64,000 nucleotides of DNA from the NCBI RefSeq assembly GCF_050948215.1, contig NW_027488821.1, positions 124,001-188,000 of the forward strand. Reading direction: 5' to 3'. The position numbers were made by a program, and so were the translations under genes. Shown piece by piece: positions 1 to 12,012 of the stretch. This stretch comes from Halictus rubicundus (taxonomy: Eukaryota > Arthropoda > Insecta > Hymenoptera > Halictidae). Below the pieces are notes generated by a model. The model searched no databases. It saw only the letters and a list, made by a program, of their open reading frames with translations, and was not told where the DNA came from. Numbering within the stretch: position 1 is the first letter of the stretch; each line of letters starts with the position of its first letter.

Positions 1-1777
1 CTATCCTATCCTCTATCCTATAATATCTTCTATCCTATCCTATCCTCTATCCTATCAAGTCCACTATCCTATCCTCTGTCCTATCCTATCTCTATCCTGT
101 CCTATCCTCTATCCTATCCTATCCTCTATCCTATCCTATCCTGTATCCTATCCAATGCTCTATCCTATCCTATCATCTTTCCTCTATCCTATCCAATCCT
201 CTATCCTATCCTATCCTCTATCCTATACTATCCTCTATCCTATAATATCTACTATCCTAGCCTATCCCCTATCCTATCCTCTGTCCTATCCTATCCTCCG
301 TCCTATCCTATCCTCTGTCCTATCCTATCCTCTATCCTATCCTATCCTCTATCCTATCCTATCCTCTATCCTATCCTATCCTCTATCCTATCCCATCTCC
401 TATCGTATCCTCTATCCTATCCTATCCTCTATCCTATCCCACCCTCTATCCTATCCTATACTGTATCCTATCCTATCCTCTATCCTATAATATCCTCTAT
501 CCTATCCAATCCTCTATCCTGTATCCTATGCTATCATATCCTATATCCTATCCTATCCTCTATCCTATCCTATCCTCTATCCTATAATATCTTCTATCCT
601 ATCCTATCCTCTATCCTATCAAGTCCCCTACCCTATCCTCTGTCCTATCCTATCTCTATCCTATCCTATCCTCTATCCTATCCTATCCTCTATCCTATCC
701 TATCCTGTATCCTATCCAATGCTCTATCCTATCCTATCATCTATCCCCTATCCTATCCAACCCTCTATCCTATCCTATCCTCTATCCTATCCTATCCTCT
801 ATCCTATAATATCTACTATCCTATCCTATCCCCTATCCTATCCTCTGTCCTATCCTATCCTCCGTCCTATCCTATCCTCTGTCCTACCCTATCCTCTATC
901 CTATCCTATCCTCTATCCTATCCTATCCTCTATCCTATGCGATCCTCTATCCTATCCTCTATCCTATCCTCTATCCTATCCTCTATCCTATCCTATCCTC
1001 TATCCTATCCTATCCTCTATCCTATCCTATCCTCTATCCTATCCTATCCTCTATCCTATCCTATCCTCTATACTATCCTATCCTATCCTTTATCCTATCC
1101 TATCGTCTATCCTATCCTCTATCCTATCCTATCCTGTATCCTATCCTATCCTCAATCCTATCCTTTCCCGTATCATATCCAATCCTCTATCCTATCCTAT
1201 CCTCTATCCTATCCTATCCTCTATCCTATCCTATCCTCTATCCTATCCTATCGTCTATCCTATCCTCTATCCTATCCTATCCTCTATCCTATCCTATCCT
1301 CTATCCTATCCTATTCTATCCAACCCAGCCTCTATCCTATCCTATCCTCTATCCTATCCTATCCTCTATCCTATCCTATCCTCTATCCTATCCTATCCTC
1401 TATCCTATCCTCTATCCTATCCTATCCTCTATCCTATCCTATCCTCTATCCTATCCTATCCTCTATCCTATCCTGTCCTCTATCCTATGCTATCCTCTAT
1501 CCTATCCTCTATCCTATCCCATCCCCTATCGTATCCTCTATCCTATCCTATCCTCTATCCTATCCCAGCCTCTATCCTATCCTATACTGTATCCTATCCT
1601 ATCCTGTATCCTATAATATCTACTATCCTATCCTATCCCCTATCCTATCCTCTGTCCTATCCTATCCTCCGTCCTATCCTATCCTCTGTCCTATCCTATC
1701 CTCTATCCTATCCTATCCTCTATCCTATCCCACCCTCTATCCTATCCTATACTGTATCCTATCCTATCCTCTATCCT
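1..1777 (+). repeat. HOR block A, copy 1 (left end outside window)
   Basis: This block is defined by an ordered series of rare variants: CAAGTCC at about 56 and 620, CCAATGC at about 153 and 717, CTATAATATCTACTATCC at about 240 and 806, the TATGCGATCC variant at about 936, TTTCCCGTATCATATCC at about 1,164, CCAACCCAGCC at about 1,320 and CCTGTCC at about 1,473. The same series recurs at 10,236-12,012 at offset 10,235 (10,218 in the middle, where one 17-bp monomer is missing and later regained). From about 565 it also matches 13,701 onward at offset 13,140, then 13,123. The block itself contains two diverged half-copies that both carry the CAAGTCC and CCAATGC variants. Confidence 0.85.
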
Positions 1778-2388
1778 ATAATATCCTCTATCCTATCCTA
1801 TCCTCTATCCTATCCTATCGTCTATCCTATCTTCTATCCTATCCTATCCTCTATCCTATCCTATCCTCTATCCTATCCTATCCTCTATCCTATCCTATCT
1901 TCTATCCTATCCTATCCTCTATCCTATCAAATCCCCTATCCTATCCTCTATCCTATCTTATCCTCTATCCTATCCTATCTTCTATCCTATCCTATCATCT
2001 ATCCTCAATCCTATCCTTTCCTGTATCCTATCCAATCCTCTATCCTATCCTATCCTCTATCCTATCCTGTCCTCAATCCTATGCTATCCTCTATCCTATC
2101 CTCTATCCTAACCTATTCTCTATCCTATCCTCTATCCTTATCTCTCATCTATCCTCTATCCTATCCAATCCTCTATCCTATCCTATCCTCTATCCTATCC
2201 TATCCTCTATCCTATCCTATCCTCTATCCTAGCCTATCCTATCCTCTATCCTATCCTATCCTCTATCCTATCCTATCGTCTATCCTATCGTCTATCCTAT
2301 CCTATCCTCTATCCTATCCTATCCTCTATCCTATCCTATCCTCTATCCTATCCTATCCTCTATCCTATCCTATGCTCTATCCTATCCT
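1778..2388 (+). repeat. HOR block E, copy 1
   Basis: This stretch of diverged monomers links block A to block D. Diagnostic variants in order are ATCAAATCCCCTATCC near 1,928, CTTATCC near 1,956, CTCAATCC followed by CCTTTCC near 2,000-2,020, CTAACCTATTCTC near 2,107 and CCTTATCTCTCATC near 2,136. The block recurs at 14,901-15,511 (offset 13,123) and, from about 1,905, at 5,875-6,358 (offset 3,970). The 5.8-kb copy reads CTTATCTATCATG where this one reads CTTATCTCTCATC. A doublet of CGTCTATCCTAT monomers sits near 2,277-2,295. Confidence 0.78.
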
Positions 2389-4081
2389 ATCCTCTATCCT
2401 ATGCTATCCTCTATCATATCCTCTACCCTATCCTCTATCCTATCCTATCCTCTATCCTATCCTATCATCTATCCTATCCTATCCTCTATCCTATCCTATC
2501 CTCTATCCTATCCTATCCTCTATCCTATCCTCTATCCTAGCCTATCCTCCATCCTATTCTATCCAATCCCCTATCCTATGCTCTATCCTATCCTACCCTC
2601 TATAATATCGTATACTCTATCATATCCTATCCTCTATCCTATAATATGCTCTATCCTATCAAATCCCCTACCCTATCCTCTATCCTATCCTATCCTCTAT
2701 CCTATCCTATCGTCTATCCTATCTTCTATCCTATCCTATCCTCTATCCTATCCTATCCTCTATCCTATCCTATCCTCTATCCTATCCTATCCTCTATCCT
2801 ATCCTATCCTCTATCCTATCCTATCCTCTATCCTATCCTATCCTCTATCCTATCCTATCATCTATCCTCAATCTTATCCTTTCCTGTATCCTATCCAATC
2901 CTCTATCCTATCCTGTCCTCTATCCTATCCTATCCTCTATCCCATCCTATCCTCTATCCTATCCTCTATCCTATCCTATCCTCTATCCTATCCTATCTTC
3001 TATCCTATCCGATCCTCTATCCTATCAAATCCCCTATCCTATCTTCTATCCTATCCTATCCTCTATCCTATCCTATCCTCTATCCTATCCTATCGTCTAT
3101 CCTATCCTCTATCCTATCCTATCCTCTATCCTATCCTATCCTCTATCCTATCCTATCCTCTATCCTATCCTATCTTCTATCCTATCCTATCCTATCTTCT
3201 ATCCTATCCTATCCTATCTTCTATCCTATCCTATCCTCTATCCTATCCTTTCCTGTATCCTATCCTATCCATTATCCTCTATCCTATCCTATCCTCTATC
3301 CTATCCTATCGTCTATCCTATCCTCTATCCTATCCTATCCTCTATCCTATCCTATCGTCTATCCTATCCTCTATCCTATCCTATCCTCTATCCTATCCTA
3401 TCCTCTATCCTATCCTATCCTCTATCCTATCCTATCTTCTATCCTATCCTATCCTATCTTCTATCCTATCCTATCCTATCTTCTATCCTATCCTATCCTC
3501 TATCCTATCCTTTCCTGTATCCTATCCTATCCATTATCCTCTATCCTATCCTATCCTCTATCCTATCCTATCGTCTATCCTATCCTCTATCCTATCCTAT
3601 CCTCTATCCTATCCTATCCTCTATCCTATCCTACCCTCTACCCTATCCTATCTTCTATCCTATCCTATCCTACCTTCTATCCTATCCTATCCTCTATCCT
3701 ATCCTATCCTCTATCCTATCCTATCCTCTATCCTATCCTATCCTCTATCCTATCCTTTCCTCTATCCTATCCTATCCTCTATCCTATCCTATCCTCTATC
3801 CTAGCCTATCCTATCCTCTATCCTATCCTATCCTCTATCCTATCCTATCCTCTATCCTATCCTATCGTCTATCCTATCGTCTATCCTATCCTATCCTCTA
3901 TCCTATCCTCTATCCTATCCTATCGTCTATCCTATCGTCTATCCTATCCTATCCTCTATCCTATCCTCTATCCTAGCCTATCCTCTATCCTATTCTATCC
4001 AATCCCCTATCCTATGCTCTATCCTATCCTACCCTCTATAATATCGTATACTCTATCATATCCTATCCTCTATCCTATAAT
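2389..4081 (+). repeat. HOR block D, unit 1 of a tandem pair (1,693 bp)
   Basis: The unit starts at the CTATGCTATCC variant (about 2,400). It passes through a CTCCATCC variant, a GTATAC-containing beta module near 2,600, CTCAATC near 2,870, repeated CTTCTATCC clusters at 3,170-3,220, a CCATTATCC variant near 3,265 and paired CGTCTATCCTAT doublets near 3,868-3,945. It ends at a second beta module near 4,020-4,060. The next unit follows the same order at offset 1,693, shifting to 1,722 (one 12-bp and one 17-bp insertion) after about 3,090. Most differences between the two are integral monomer gains rather than substitutions. Confidence 0.85.
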
Positions 4082-5817
4082 ATCCTCTATCCTATGCTAT
4101 CCTCTATCATATCCTCTACCCTATCCTCTATCCTATCCTATCCTCTATCCTATCCTATCATCTATCCTATCCTATCCTCTATCCTATCCTATCCTCTATC
4201 CTATCCTATCCTCTATCCTATCCTCTATCCTAGCCTATCCTCCATCCTATTCTATCCAATCCCCTATCCTATGCTCTATCCTATCCTACCCTCTATAATA
4301 TCGTATACTCTATCATATCCTATCCTCTATCCTATAATATGCTCTATCCTATCAAATCCCCTACCCTATCCTCTATCCTATCCTATCCTCTATCCTATCC
4401 TATCGTCTATCCTATCTTCTATCCTATCCTATCCTCTATCCTATCCTATCCTCTATCCTATCCTATCCTCTATCCTATCCTATCCTCTATCCTATCCTAT
4501 CCTCTATCCTATCCTATCCTCTATCCTATCCTATCCTCTATCCTATCCTATCATCTATCCTCAATCTTATCCTTTCCTGTATCCTATCCAATCCTCTATC
4601 CTATCCTGTCCTCTATCCTATCCTATCCTCTATCCCATCCTATCCTCTATCCTATCCTCTATCCTATCCTATCCTCTATCCTATCCTATCTTCTATCCTA
4701 TCCGATCCTCTATCCTATCAAATCCCCTATCCTATCTTCTATCCTATCCTATCCTCTATCCTATCCTATCCTCTATCCTATCCTATCGTCTATCCTATCC
4801 TCTATCCTATCCTATCGTCTATCCTATCCTCTATCCTATCCTATCCTCTATCCTATCCTATCCTCTATCCTATCCTATCCTCTATCCTATCCTATCTTCT
4901 ATCCTATCCTATCCTATCTTCTATCCTATCCTATCCTATCTTCTATCCTATCCTATCCTCTATCCTATCCTTTCCTGTATCCTATCCTATCCATTATCCT
5001 CTATCCTATCCTATCCTCTATCCTATCCTATCGTCTATCCTATCCTCTATCCTATCCTATCCTCTATCCTATCCTATCGTCTATCCTATCCTCTATCCTA
5101 TCCTATCCTCTATCCTATCCTATCCTCTATCCTATCCTATCCTCTATCCTATCCTATCTTCTATCCTATCCTATCCTATCTTCTATCCTATCCTATCCTA
5201 TCTTCTATCCTATCCTATCCTCTATCCTATCCTTTCCTGTATCCTATCCTATCCATTATCCTCTATCCTATCCTATCCTCTATCCTATCCTATCGTCTAT
5301 CCTATCCTCTATCCTATCCTATCCTCTATCCTATCCTATCCTCTATCCTATCCTACCCTCTACCCTATCCTATCTTCTATCCTATCCTATCCTACCTTCT
5401 ATCCTATCCTATCCTCTATCCTATCCTATCCTCTATCCTATCCTATCCTCTATCCTATCCTATCCTCTATCCTATCCTTTCCTCTATCCTATCCTATCCT
5501 CTATCCTATCCTATCCTCTATCCTAGCCTATCCTATCCTCTATCCTATCCTATCCTCTATCCTATCCTATCCTCTATCCTATCCTATCGTCTATCCTATC
5601 GTCTATCCTATCCTATCCTCTATCCTATCCTCTATCCTATCCTATCGTCTATCCTATCGTCTATCCTATCCTATCCTCTATCCTATCCTCTATCCTAGCC
5701 TATCCTCTATCCTATTCTATCCAATCCCCTATCCTATGCTCTATCCTATCCTACCCTCTATAATATCGTATACTCTATCATATCCTATCCTCTATCCTAT
5801 AATATCCTCTATCCTAT
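4082..5817 (+). repeat. HOR block D, unit 2 of a tandem pair (about 1,722-1,736 bp)
   Basis: This is a direct copy of 2,389-4,095. The first about 730 bp align at offset 1,693 and the rest at offset 1,722. The step falls near 4,815, where an extra stretch with CGTCTATCC monomers has been added. The homology stops where the first copy reads CTATGCTATCC (about 4,096) and this one reads CTATCAAATCC (about 5,818), so the breakpoint lies between monomers. A third, truncated copy begins at 15,512. Confidence 0.85.
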
Positions 5818-6486
5818 CAAATCCCCTACCCTATCCTCTATCCTATCCTATCCTCTATCCTATCCTATCTTCTATCCTATCCTATCCTCTATCCTATCAA
5901 ATCCCCTATCCTATCCTCTATCCTATCTTATCCTCTATCCTATCCTATCTTCTATCCTATCCTATCATCTATCCTCAATCCTATCCTTTCCTGTATCCTA
6001 TCCAATCCTCTATCCTATCCTATCCTCTATCCTATCCTGTCCTCAATCCTATGCTATCCTCTATCCTATCCTCTATCCTAACCTATTCTCTATCCTATCC
6101 TCTATCCTTATCTATCATGTATCCTCTATCCTATCCAATCCTCTATCCTATCCTATCCTCTATCCTATCCTATCCTCTATCCTAGCCTATCCTATCCTCT
6201 ATCCTATCCTATCCTCTATCCTATCCTATCGTCTATCCTATCGTCTATCCTATCCTATCCTCTATCCTATCCTATCCTCTATCCTATCCTATCCTCTATC
6301 CTATCCTATCCTCTATCCTATCCTATCCTCTATCCTATCCTATGCTCTATCCTATCCTATCCTCTATCCTATGCTATCCTCTATCATATCCTCTACCCTA
6401 TCCTCTATCCTATCCTATCCTCTATCCTATCCTATCATCTATCCTATCCTATCCTCTATCCTATCCTATCCTCTATCCTATCCTAT
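5818..6486 (+). repeat. HOR block E, copy 2
   Basis: It carries the block E variant series (ATCAAATCC, CTTATCC, CTCAATCC with CCTTTCC, CTAACCTATTCTC) at offset 3,970 from copy 1. It has the CTTATCTATCATG version at about 6,110. The end includes the CTATGCTC and CTATGCTATCC variants that open block D, then switches to a different continuation at about 6,487. The segment 5,515-6,486 recurs at 16,785-17,756 (offset 11,270), with the CTTATCTATCATG version preserved there. Confidence 0.78.
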
Positions 6487-6704
6487 CGTCTATCCTATCT
6501 TCTATCCTATCCTATCCTCTATCCTATCCTATCCTCTATCCTATCCTATCCTCTATCCTATCCTATCTTCTATCCTATCTTATCCTCTATCCTATCAAAT
6601 CCCCTATCCTATCCTCTATCCTATCTTATCCTCTATCCTATCCTATCTTCTATCCTATCCTATCATCTATCCTCAATCCTATCCTTTCCTGTATCCTATC
6701 CAAG

Positions 6705-6986
6705 CCTCTATCCTATCCTATCCTCTATCCTATCCTATCCTCTATCCTATCCTATCCTCTATCCTATCCTATCCTCTATCCTATCCTATCCTCTATCCTA
6801 TCCTATCCTCTATCCTATCCTATCCTCTATCCTATCCTATCCTCTATCCTATCCTATCCTCTATCCTATCCTATCCTCTATCCTATCCTATCCTCTATCC
6901 TATCCTATCCTCTATCCTATCCTATCCTCTATCCTATCCTATCCTCTATCCTATCCTATCCTCTATCCTATCCTATCCTCTATCCT
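6705..6986 (+). repeat. Perfect 17-bp monomer run (about 282 bp)
   Basis: About 16 consecutive canonical monomers with no substitution visible by eye, from the CCAAGCC variant on the left to the CTAGCC variant on the right. Confidence 0.85.
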
Positions 6987-7490
6987 AGCCTATCCTATCC
7001 TCTATCCTATCCTATCCTCTATCCTATCCTATCGTCTATCCTATCGTCTATCCTATCCTATCCTCTATCCTATCCTATCCTCTATCCTGTCCTCTATCCT
7101 AGCCTATCCTCTATCCTATTCTATCCAATCCCCTATCCTATGCTCTATCCTATCCTACCCTCTATAATATCGTATACTCTATCATATCCTATCCTCTATC
7201 CTATAATATCATCTATCCTATCAAATCCCCTACCCTATCCTCTATCCTATCCTATCCTCTATCCTATCCTATCGTCTATCCTATCTTCTATCCTATCCTA
7301 TCCTCTATCCTATCCTATCCTCTATCCTATCCTATCCTCTATCCTATCCTATCTTCTATCCTATCCTATCCTCTATCCTATCAAATCCCCTATCCTATCC
7401 TCTATCCTATCTTATCCTCTATCCTATCCTATCTTCTATCCTATCCTATCATCTATCCTCAATCCTATCCTTTCCTGTATCCTATCCAAG

Positions 7491-7661
7491 CCTCTATCCT
7501 ATCCTATCCTCTATCCTATCCTATCCTCTATCCTATCCTATCCTCTATCCTATCCTATCCTCTATCCTATCCTATCCTCTATCCTATCCTATCCTCTATC
7601 CTATCCTATCCTCTATCCTATCCTATCCTCTATCCTATCCTATCCTCTATCCTATCCTATC
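7491..7661 (+). repeat. Perfect 17-bp monomer run (about 170 bp)
   Basis: About ten canonical monomers between a CCAAGCC variant and a CCCCTATCC variant. Confidence 0.82.
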
Positions 7662-8419
7662 CCCTATCCTATCCTATCCTCTATCCTATCCTATCCTCTA
7701 TCCTATCCTATCCTCTATCCTAGCCTATCCTATCCTCTATCCTATCCTATCCTCTATCCTATCCTATCGTCTATCCTATCGTCTATCCTATCCTATCCTC
7801 TATCCTATCCTATCCTCTATCCTATCCTATCCTCTATCCTATCCTATCCTCTATCCTATCCTATCCTCTATCCTATCCTATGCTCTATCCTATCCTATCC
7901 TCTATCCTATGCTATCCTCTATCATATCCTCTACCCTATCCTCTATCCTATCCTATCATCTATCCTATCCTATCCTCTATCCTATCCTATCCTCTATCCT
8001 ATCCTATCCTCTATCCTATCCTCTATCCTAGCCTATCCTCTATCCTATTCTATCCAATCCCCTATCCTATGCTCTATCCTATCCTACCCTCTATAATATC
8101 GTATACTCTATCATATCCTATCCTCTATCCTATAATATCATCTATCCTATCAAATCCCCTACCCTATCCTCTATCCTATCCTATCCTCTATCCTATCCTA
8201 TCGTCTATCCTATCTTCTATCCTATCCTATCCTCTATCCTATCCTATCCTCTATCCTATCCTATCCTCTATCCTATCCTATCTTCTATCCTATCCTATCC
8301 TCTATCCTATCAAATCCCCTATCCTATCCTCTATCCTATCTTATCCTCTATCCTATCCTATCTTCTATCCTATCCTATCATCTATCCTCAATCCTATCCT
8401 TTCCTGTATCCTATCCAAG

Positions 8420-8692
8420 CCTCTATCCTATCCTATCCTCTATCCTATCCTATCCTCTATCCTATCCTATCCTCTATCCTATCCTATCCTCTATCCTATC
8501 CTATCCTCTATCCTATCCTATCCTCTATCCTATCCTATCCTCTATCCTATCCTATCCTCTATCCTATCCTATCCTCTATCCTATCCTATCCTCTATCCTA
8601 TCCTATCCTCTATCCTATCCTATCCTCTATCCTATCCTATCCTCTATCCTATCCTATCCTCTATCCTATCCTATCCTCTATCCTATCCTATC
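8420..8692 (+). repeat. Perfect 17-bp monomer run (273 bp) preceding block B
   Basis: Sixteen canonical monomers from CCAAGCC to the CGTGTATCC variant that opens block B. The equivalent runs before later B copies are 239 bp (19,860-20,098 and 21,709-21,947) and 409 bp (23,478-23,886). They differ from this one by 34 and 136 bp, both exact multiples of 17. Confidence 0.85.
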
Positions 8693-9733
8693 GTGTATCC
8701 TATCCTCTATCCTATCCTATCCTCTATCCTATCCTTTCCTGTATCCTATCCAATCCTCTATCCTATCCTATCCTCTATCCTATCCTGTGCTCTATCCTAT
8801 CCTATCCTCCATCCTATCCTCTATCCTAGCCTATCCTCTATCCTCTATCGTATCCAATCCTCTATCCTATCCTATCCTCTATCCTATCCTCTATAATATC
8901 GTACACTCTATCCTATAATATCATCTATCCGTTCCTATTCTCTATACTATCCTCTATCCTATCCTCTATCCTATCCTCTATCCTATCCTATCCTCTATCC
9001 TATCAAATCCCCTATCGAATCCTCTATCCTATCCTCTCGTCTATCCTATCCTCTGTCCTATCCTATCCTCTATCCTATCCTATCCCCTGTCACATCCTCT
9101 ATCCTATCCTATCCAATCCCCTATCCTATGCTCTATCCTATCCTACCATCTATAATATCGTATACTCTATCATATCCTATCCTCTATCCTATAATATCCT
9201 CTATCCTATCAAATCCCCTATCCTATCCTCTATCCTATCCTATCCTCTATCCTATCCTATCCTCTGTCCTATCCTATCCTCTATCCTAGCCTATCCTCTA
9301 TCCTATCCTATCCAATCCCCTATCCTATGCTCTATCCTATCCTACCCTCTATAATATCGTATACTCTGTCATATCCTATCCTCTATCCTATAATATCCTC
9401 TATCCTATCCAATCCCCTATCCTATCCTCTATCCTATCCTATCCTGTATCCTATCCAATCCTCTATCCTATCCTAGCATCTATCATCAATCCTATCCTTT
9501 CCTGTATCCTATCCAGTCCTCTATCCTATCCTATCATCTATCATCAATCCTATCCTTTCCTGTATCCTATCCAATCGTCTATCCTATCCTATCATCTATC
9601 CTCAATCCTATCCTTTCCTATATCCTATCCAATCCTCTATCCTATCCTATCCTCTATCCTATCCTATCCTCTATCCTATCCTATCCTCTATCCTATCCTA
9701 TCCTCTATCCTATCCTATCCTCTATCCTATCCT
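8693..9733 (+). repeat. HOR block B, copy 1 (about 1,041 bp)
   Basis: The block opens with CGTGTATCC and CCTTTCC. It has CCTGTGCTC near 8,785, the left-type alpha module (GTACAC with ATCCGTTCC, starting about 8,893), ATCGAATCC near 9,013, CTCTCGTC near 9,033, CCCCTGTCACATCC near 9,083 and two GTATAC beta modules near 9,143 and 9,350. It closes with three ATCATCAATCC or ATCCTCAATCC monomers near 9,480-9,605. Exact-offset copies are at 20,099-21,139 (offset 11,406) and 21,948-22,988 (a further 1,849 bp). The copies look almost identical. Confidence 0.88.
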
Positions 9734-10235
9734 ATGCTCTATCCTATCCTATCCTCTATCCTATGCTATCCTCTATCATATCCTCTATCCTATCCTCTAT
9801 CCTATCCTATCCTCTATCCTATCCTATCCTCTATCCTATCCTATCCTCTATCCTATCCTATCCTCTATCCTATCCTCTCCTCTATCCTCAATCCTATCCT
9901 TTCCTGTATCCTATCCAATCCTCTATCCTATCCTATCCTCTATCCTATCCTATCGTCTATCCTGTCCTCTATACTATCCTATCCTCTATCCTATCCTATC
10001 CTCTATCCTATCCTATCCTCTATCCTATCCTATCCTCTATCCTATCCCATCCCCTATCGTATCCTCTATCCTATCCTATCCTCTATCCTATCCCACCCTC
10101 TATCCTATCCTATACTGTATCCTATCCTATCCTCTATCCTATAATATCCTCTGTCCTATCCAATCCTCTATCCTTTATCCTATGCTATCATATCCTATAT
10201 CCTATCCTATCCTCTATCCTATCCTATCCTCTATC
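9734..10235 (+). repeat. Junction from block B into block A
   Basis: It starts with the CTATGCTC and CTATGCTATCC variants, then CCTCTCCTC near 9,875 and CTCAATCC with CCTTTCC, and ends near a CTTTATCCTATGCTATC variant at about 10,174. From about 9,840 it is colinear with 31,480-31,876 at offset 21,641, and that homology continues through block A to 32,366 and beyond. The A-proximal half of this junction therefore travels with block A rather than with block B. Confidence 0.72.
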
Positions 10236-12012
10236 CTATCCTATCCTCTATCCTATAATATCTTCTATCCTATCCTATCCTCTATCCTATCAAGTCCACT
10301 ATCCTATCCTCTGTCCTATCCTATCTCTATCCTGTCCTATCCTCTATCCTATCCTATCCTCTATCCTATCCTATCCTGTATCCTATCCAATGCTCTATCC
10401 TATCCTATCATATTTCCTCTATCCTATCCAATCCTCTATCCTATCCTATCCTCTATCCTATACTATCCTCTATCCTATAATATCTACTATCCTAGCCTAT
10501 CCCCTATCCTATCCTCTGTCCTATCCTATCCTCCGTCCTATCCTATCCTCTGTCCTATCCTATCCTCTATCCTATCCTATCCTCTATCCTATCCTATCCT
10601 CTATCCTATCCTATCCTCTATCCTATCCCATCTCCTATCGTATCCTCTATCCTATCCTATCCTCTATCCTATCCCACCCTCTATCCTATCCTATACTGTA
10701 TCCTATCCTATCCTCTATCCTATAATATCCTCTATCCTATCCAATCCTCTATCCTGTATCCTATGCTATCATATCCTATATCCTATCCTATCCTCTATCC
10801 TATCCTATCCTCTATCCTATAATATCTTCTATCCTATCCTATCCTCTATCCTATCAAGTCCCCTACCCTATCCTCTGTCCTATCCTATCTCTATCCTATC
10901 CTATCCTCTATCCTATCCTATCCTCTATCCTATCCTATCCTGTATCCTATCCAATGCTCTATCCTATCCTATCATCTATCCCCTATCCTATCCAACCCTC
11001 TATCCTATCCTATCCTCTATCCTATAATATCTACTATCCTATCCTATCCCCTATCCTATCCTCTGTCCTATCCTATCCTCCGTCCTATCCTATCCTCTGT
11101 CCTACCCTATCCTCTATCCTATCCTATCCTCTATCCTATCCTATCCTCTATCCTATGCGATCCTCTATCCTATCCTCTATCCTATCCTCTATCCTATCCT
11201 CTATCCTATCCTATCCTCTATCCTATCCTATCCTCTATCCTATCCTATCCTCTATCCTATCCTATCCTCTATCCTATCCTATCCTCTATACTATCCTATC
11301 CTATCCTTTATCCTATCCTATCGTCTATCCTATCCTCTATCCTATCCTATCCTGTATCCTATCCTATCCTCAATCCTATCCTTTCCCGTATCATATCCAA
11401 TCCTCTATCCTATCCTATCCTCTATCCTATCCTATCCTCTATCCTATCCTATCCTCTATCCTATCCTATCGTCTATCCTATCCTCTATCCTATCCTATCC
11501 TCTATCCTATCCTATCCTCTATCCTATCCTATTCTATCCAACCCAGCCTCTATCCTATCCTATCCTCTATCCTATCCTATCCTCTATCCTATCCTATCCT
11601 CTATCCTATCCTATCCTCTATCCTATCCTATCCTCTATCCTATCCTCTATCCTATCCTATCCTCTATCCTATCCTATCCTCTATCCTATCCTATCCTCTA
11701 TCCTATCCTGTCCTCTATCCTATGCTATCCTCTATCCTATCCTCTATCCTATCCCATCCCCTATCGTATCCTCTATCCTATCCTATCCTCTATCCTATCC
11801 CAGCCTCTATCCTATCCTATACTGTATCCTATCCTATCCTGTATCCTATAATATCTACTATCCTATCCTATCCCCTATCCTATCCTCTGTCCTATCCTAT
11901 CCTCCGTCCTATCCTATCCTCTGTCCTATCCTATCCTCTATCCTATCCTATCCTCTATCCTATCCCACCCTCTATCCTATCCTATACTGTATCCTATCCT
12001 ATCCTCTATCCT
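10236..12012 (+). repeat. HOR block A, copy 2
   Basis: It is colinear with 1-1,777. Differences seen: CATATTTCC at about 10,409 where copy 1 has CATCTTTCC; one monomer fewer after the CCAACCC variant near 10,995 (offset drops from 10,235 to 10,218); and one monomer more between about 11,540 and 11,710 (offset returns to 10,235). Homology ends near 12,012, where copy 1 continues with CTATAATATCC and this copy continues with plain monomers and CTAGCC. Confidence 0.86.

Larger units (their letters stand above)
6487..8692 (+). repeat. Run-rich zone, copy 1
   Basis: This zone alternates near-perfect 17-bp runs (6,705-6,986; 7,491-7,661; 8,420-8,692) with two beta modules (about 7,140-7,235 and 8,069-8,165). 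Both beta modules share the private ending ATAATATCATCTATCC, and each is followed by an E-like tail (ATCAAATCC, CTTATCC, CTCAATCC, CCAAGCC). The beta-to-run cassette repeats within the zone at an offset of about 929 bp. The right part (from about 7,880) recurs at 19,337-20,098, with offsets falling from 11,457 to 11,440 to 11,406; each step is a whole number of 17-bp monomers. Confidence 0.75.

Noticed and set aside
2200..2300. Possible transposon or unique insertion at points where variants cluster (also 9,480-9,600, 24,660-24,900 and 35,160-35,250)
   Set aside because: Every such cluster can be parsed as mutated CCTAT/CCTCTAT monomers. No terminal inverted repeat, target-site duplication, poly-A tail or coding remnant was seen.
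2620..2650. TATAAT/TATA-box-like strings in CTATAATATC variants (many positions)
   Set aside because: They are two-base variants of CTATCCTATC. They recur with the HOR, have no -35 partner or downstream gene, and promoter function cannot be supported.
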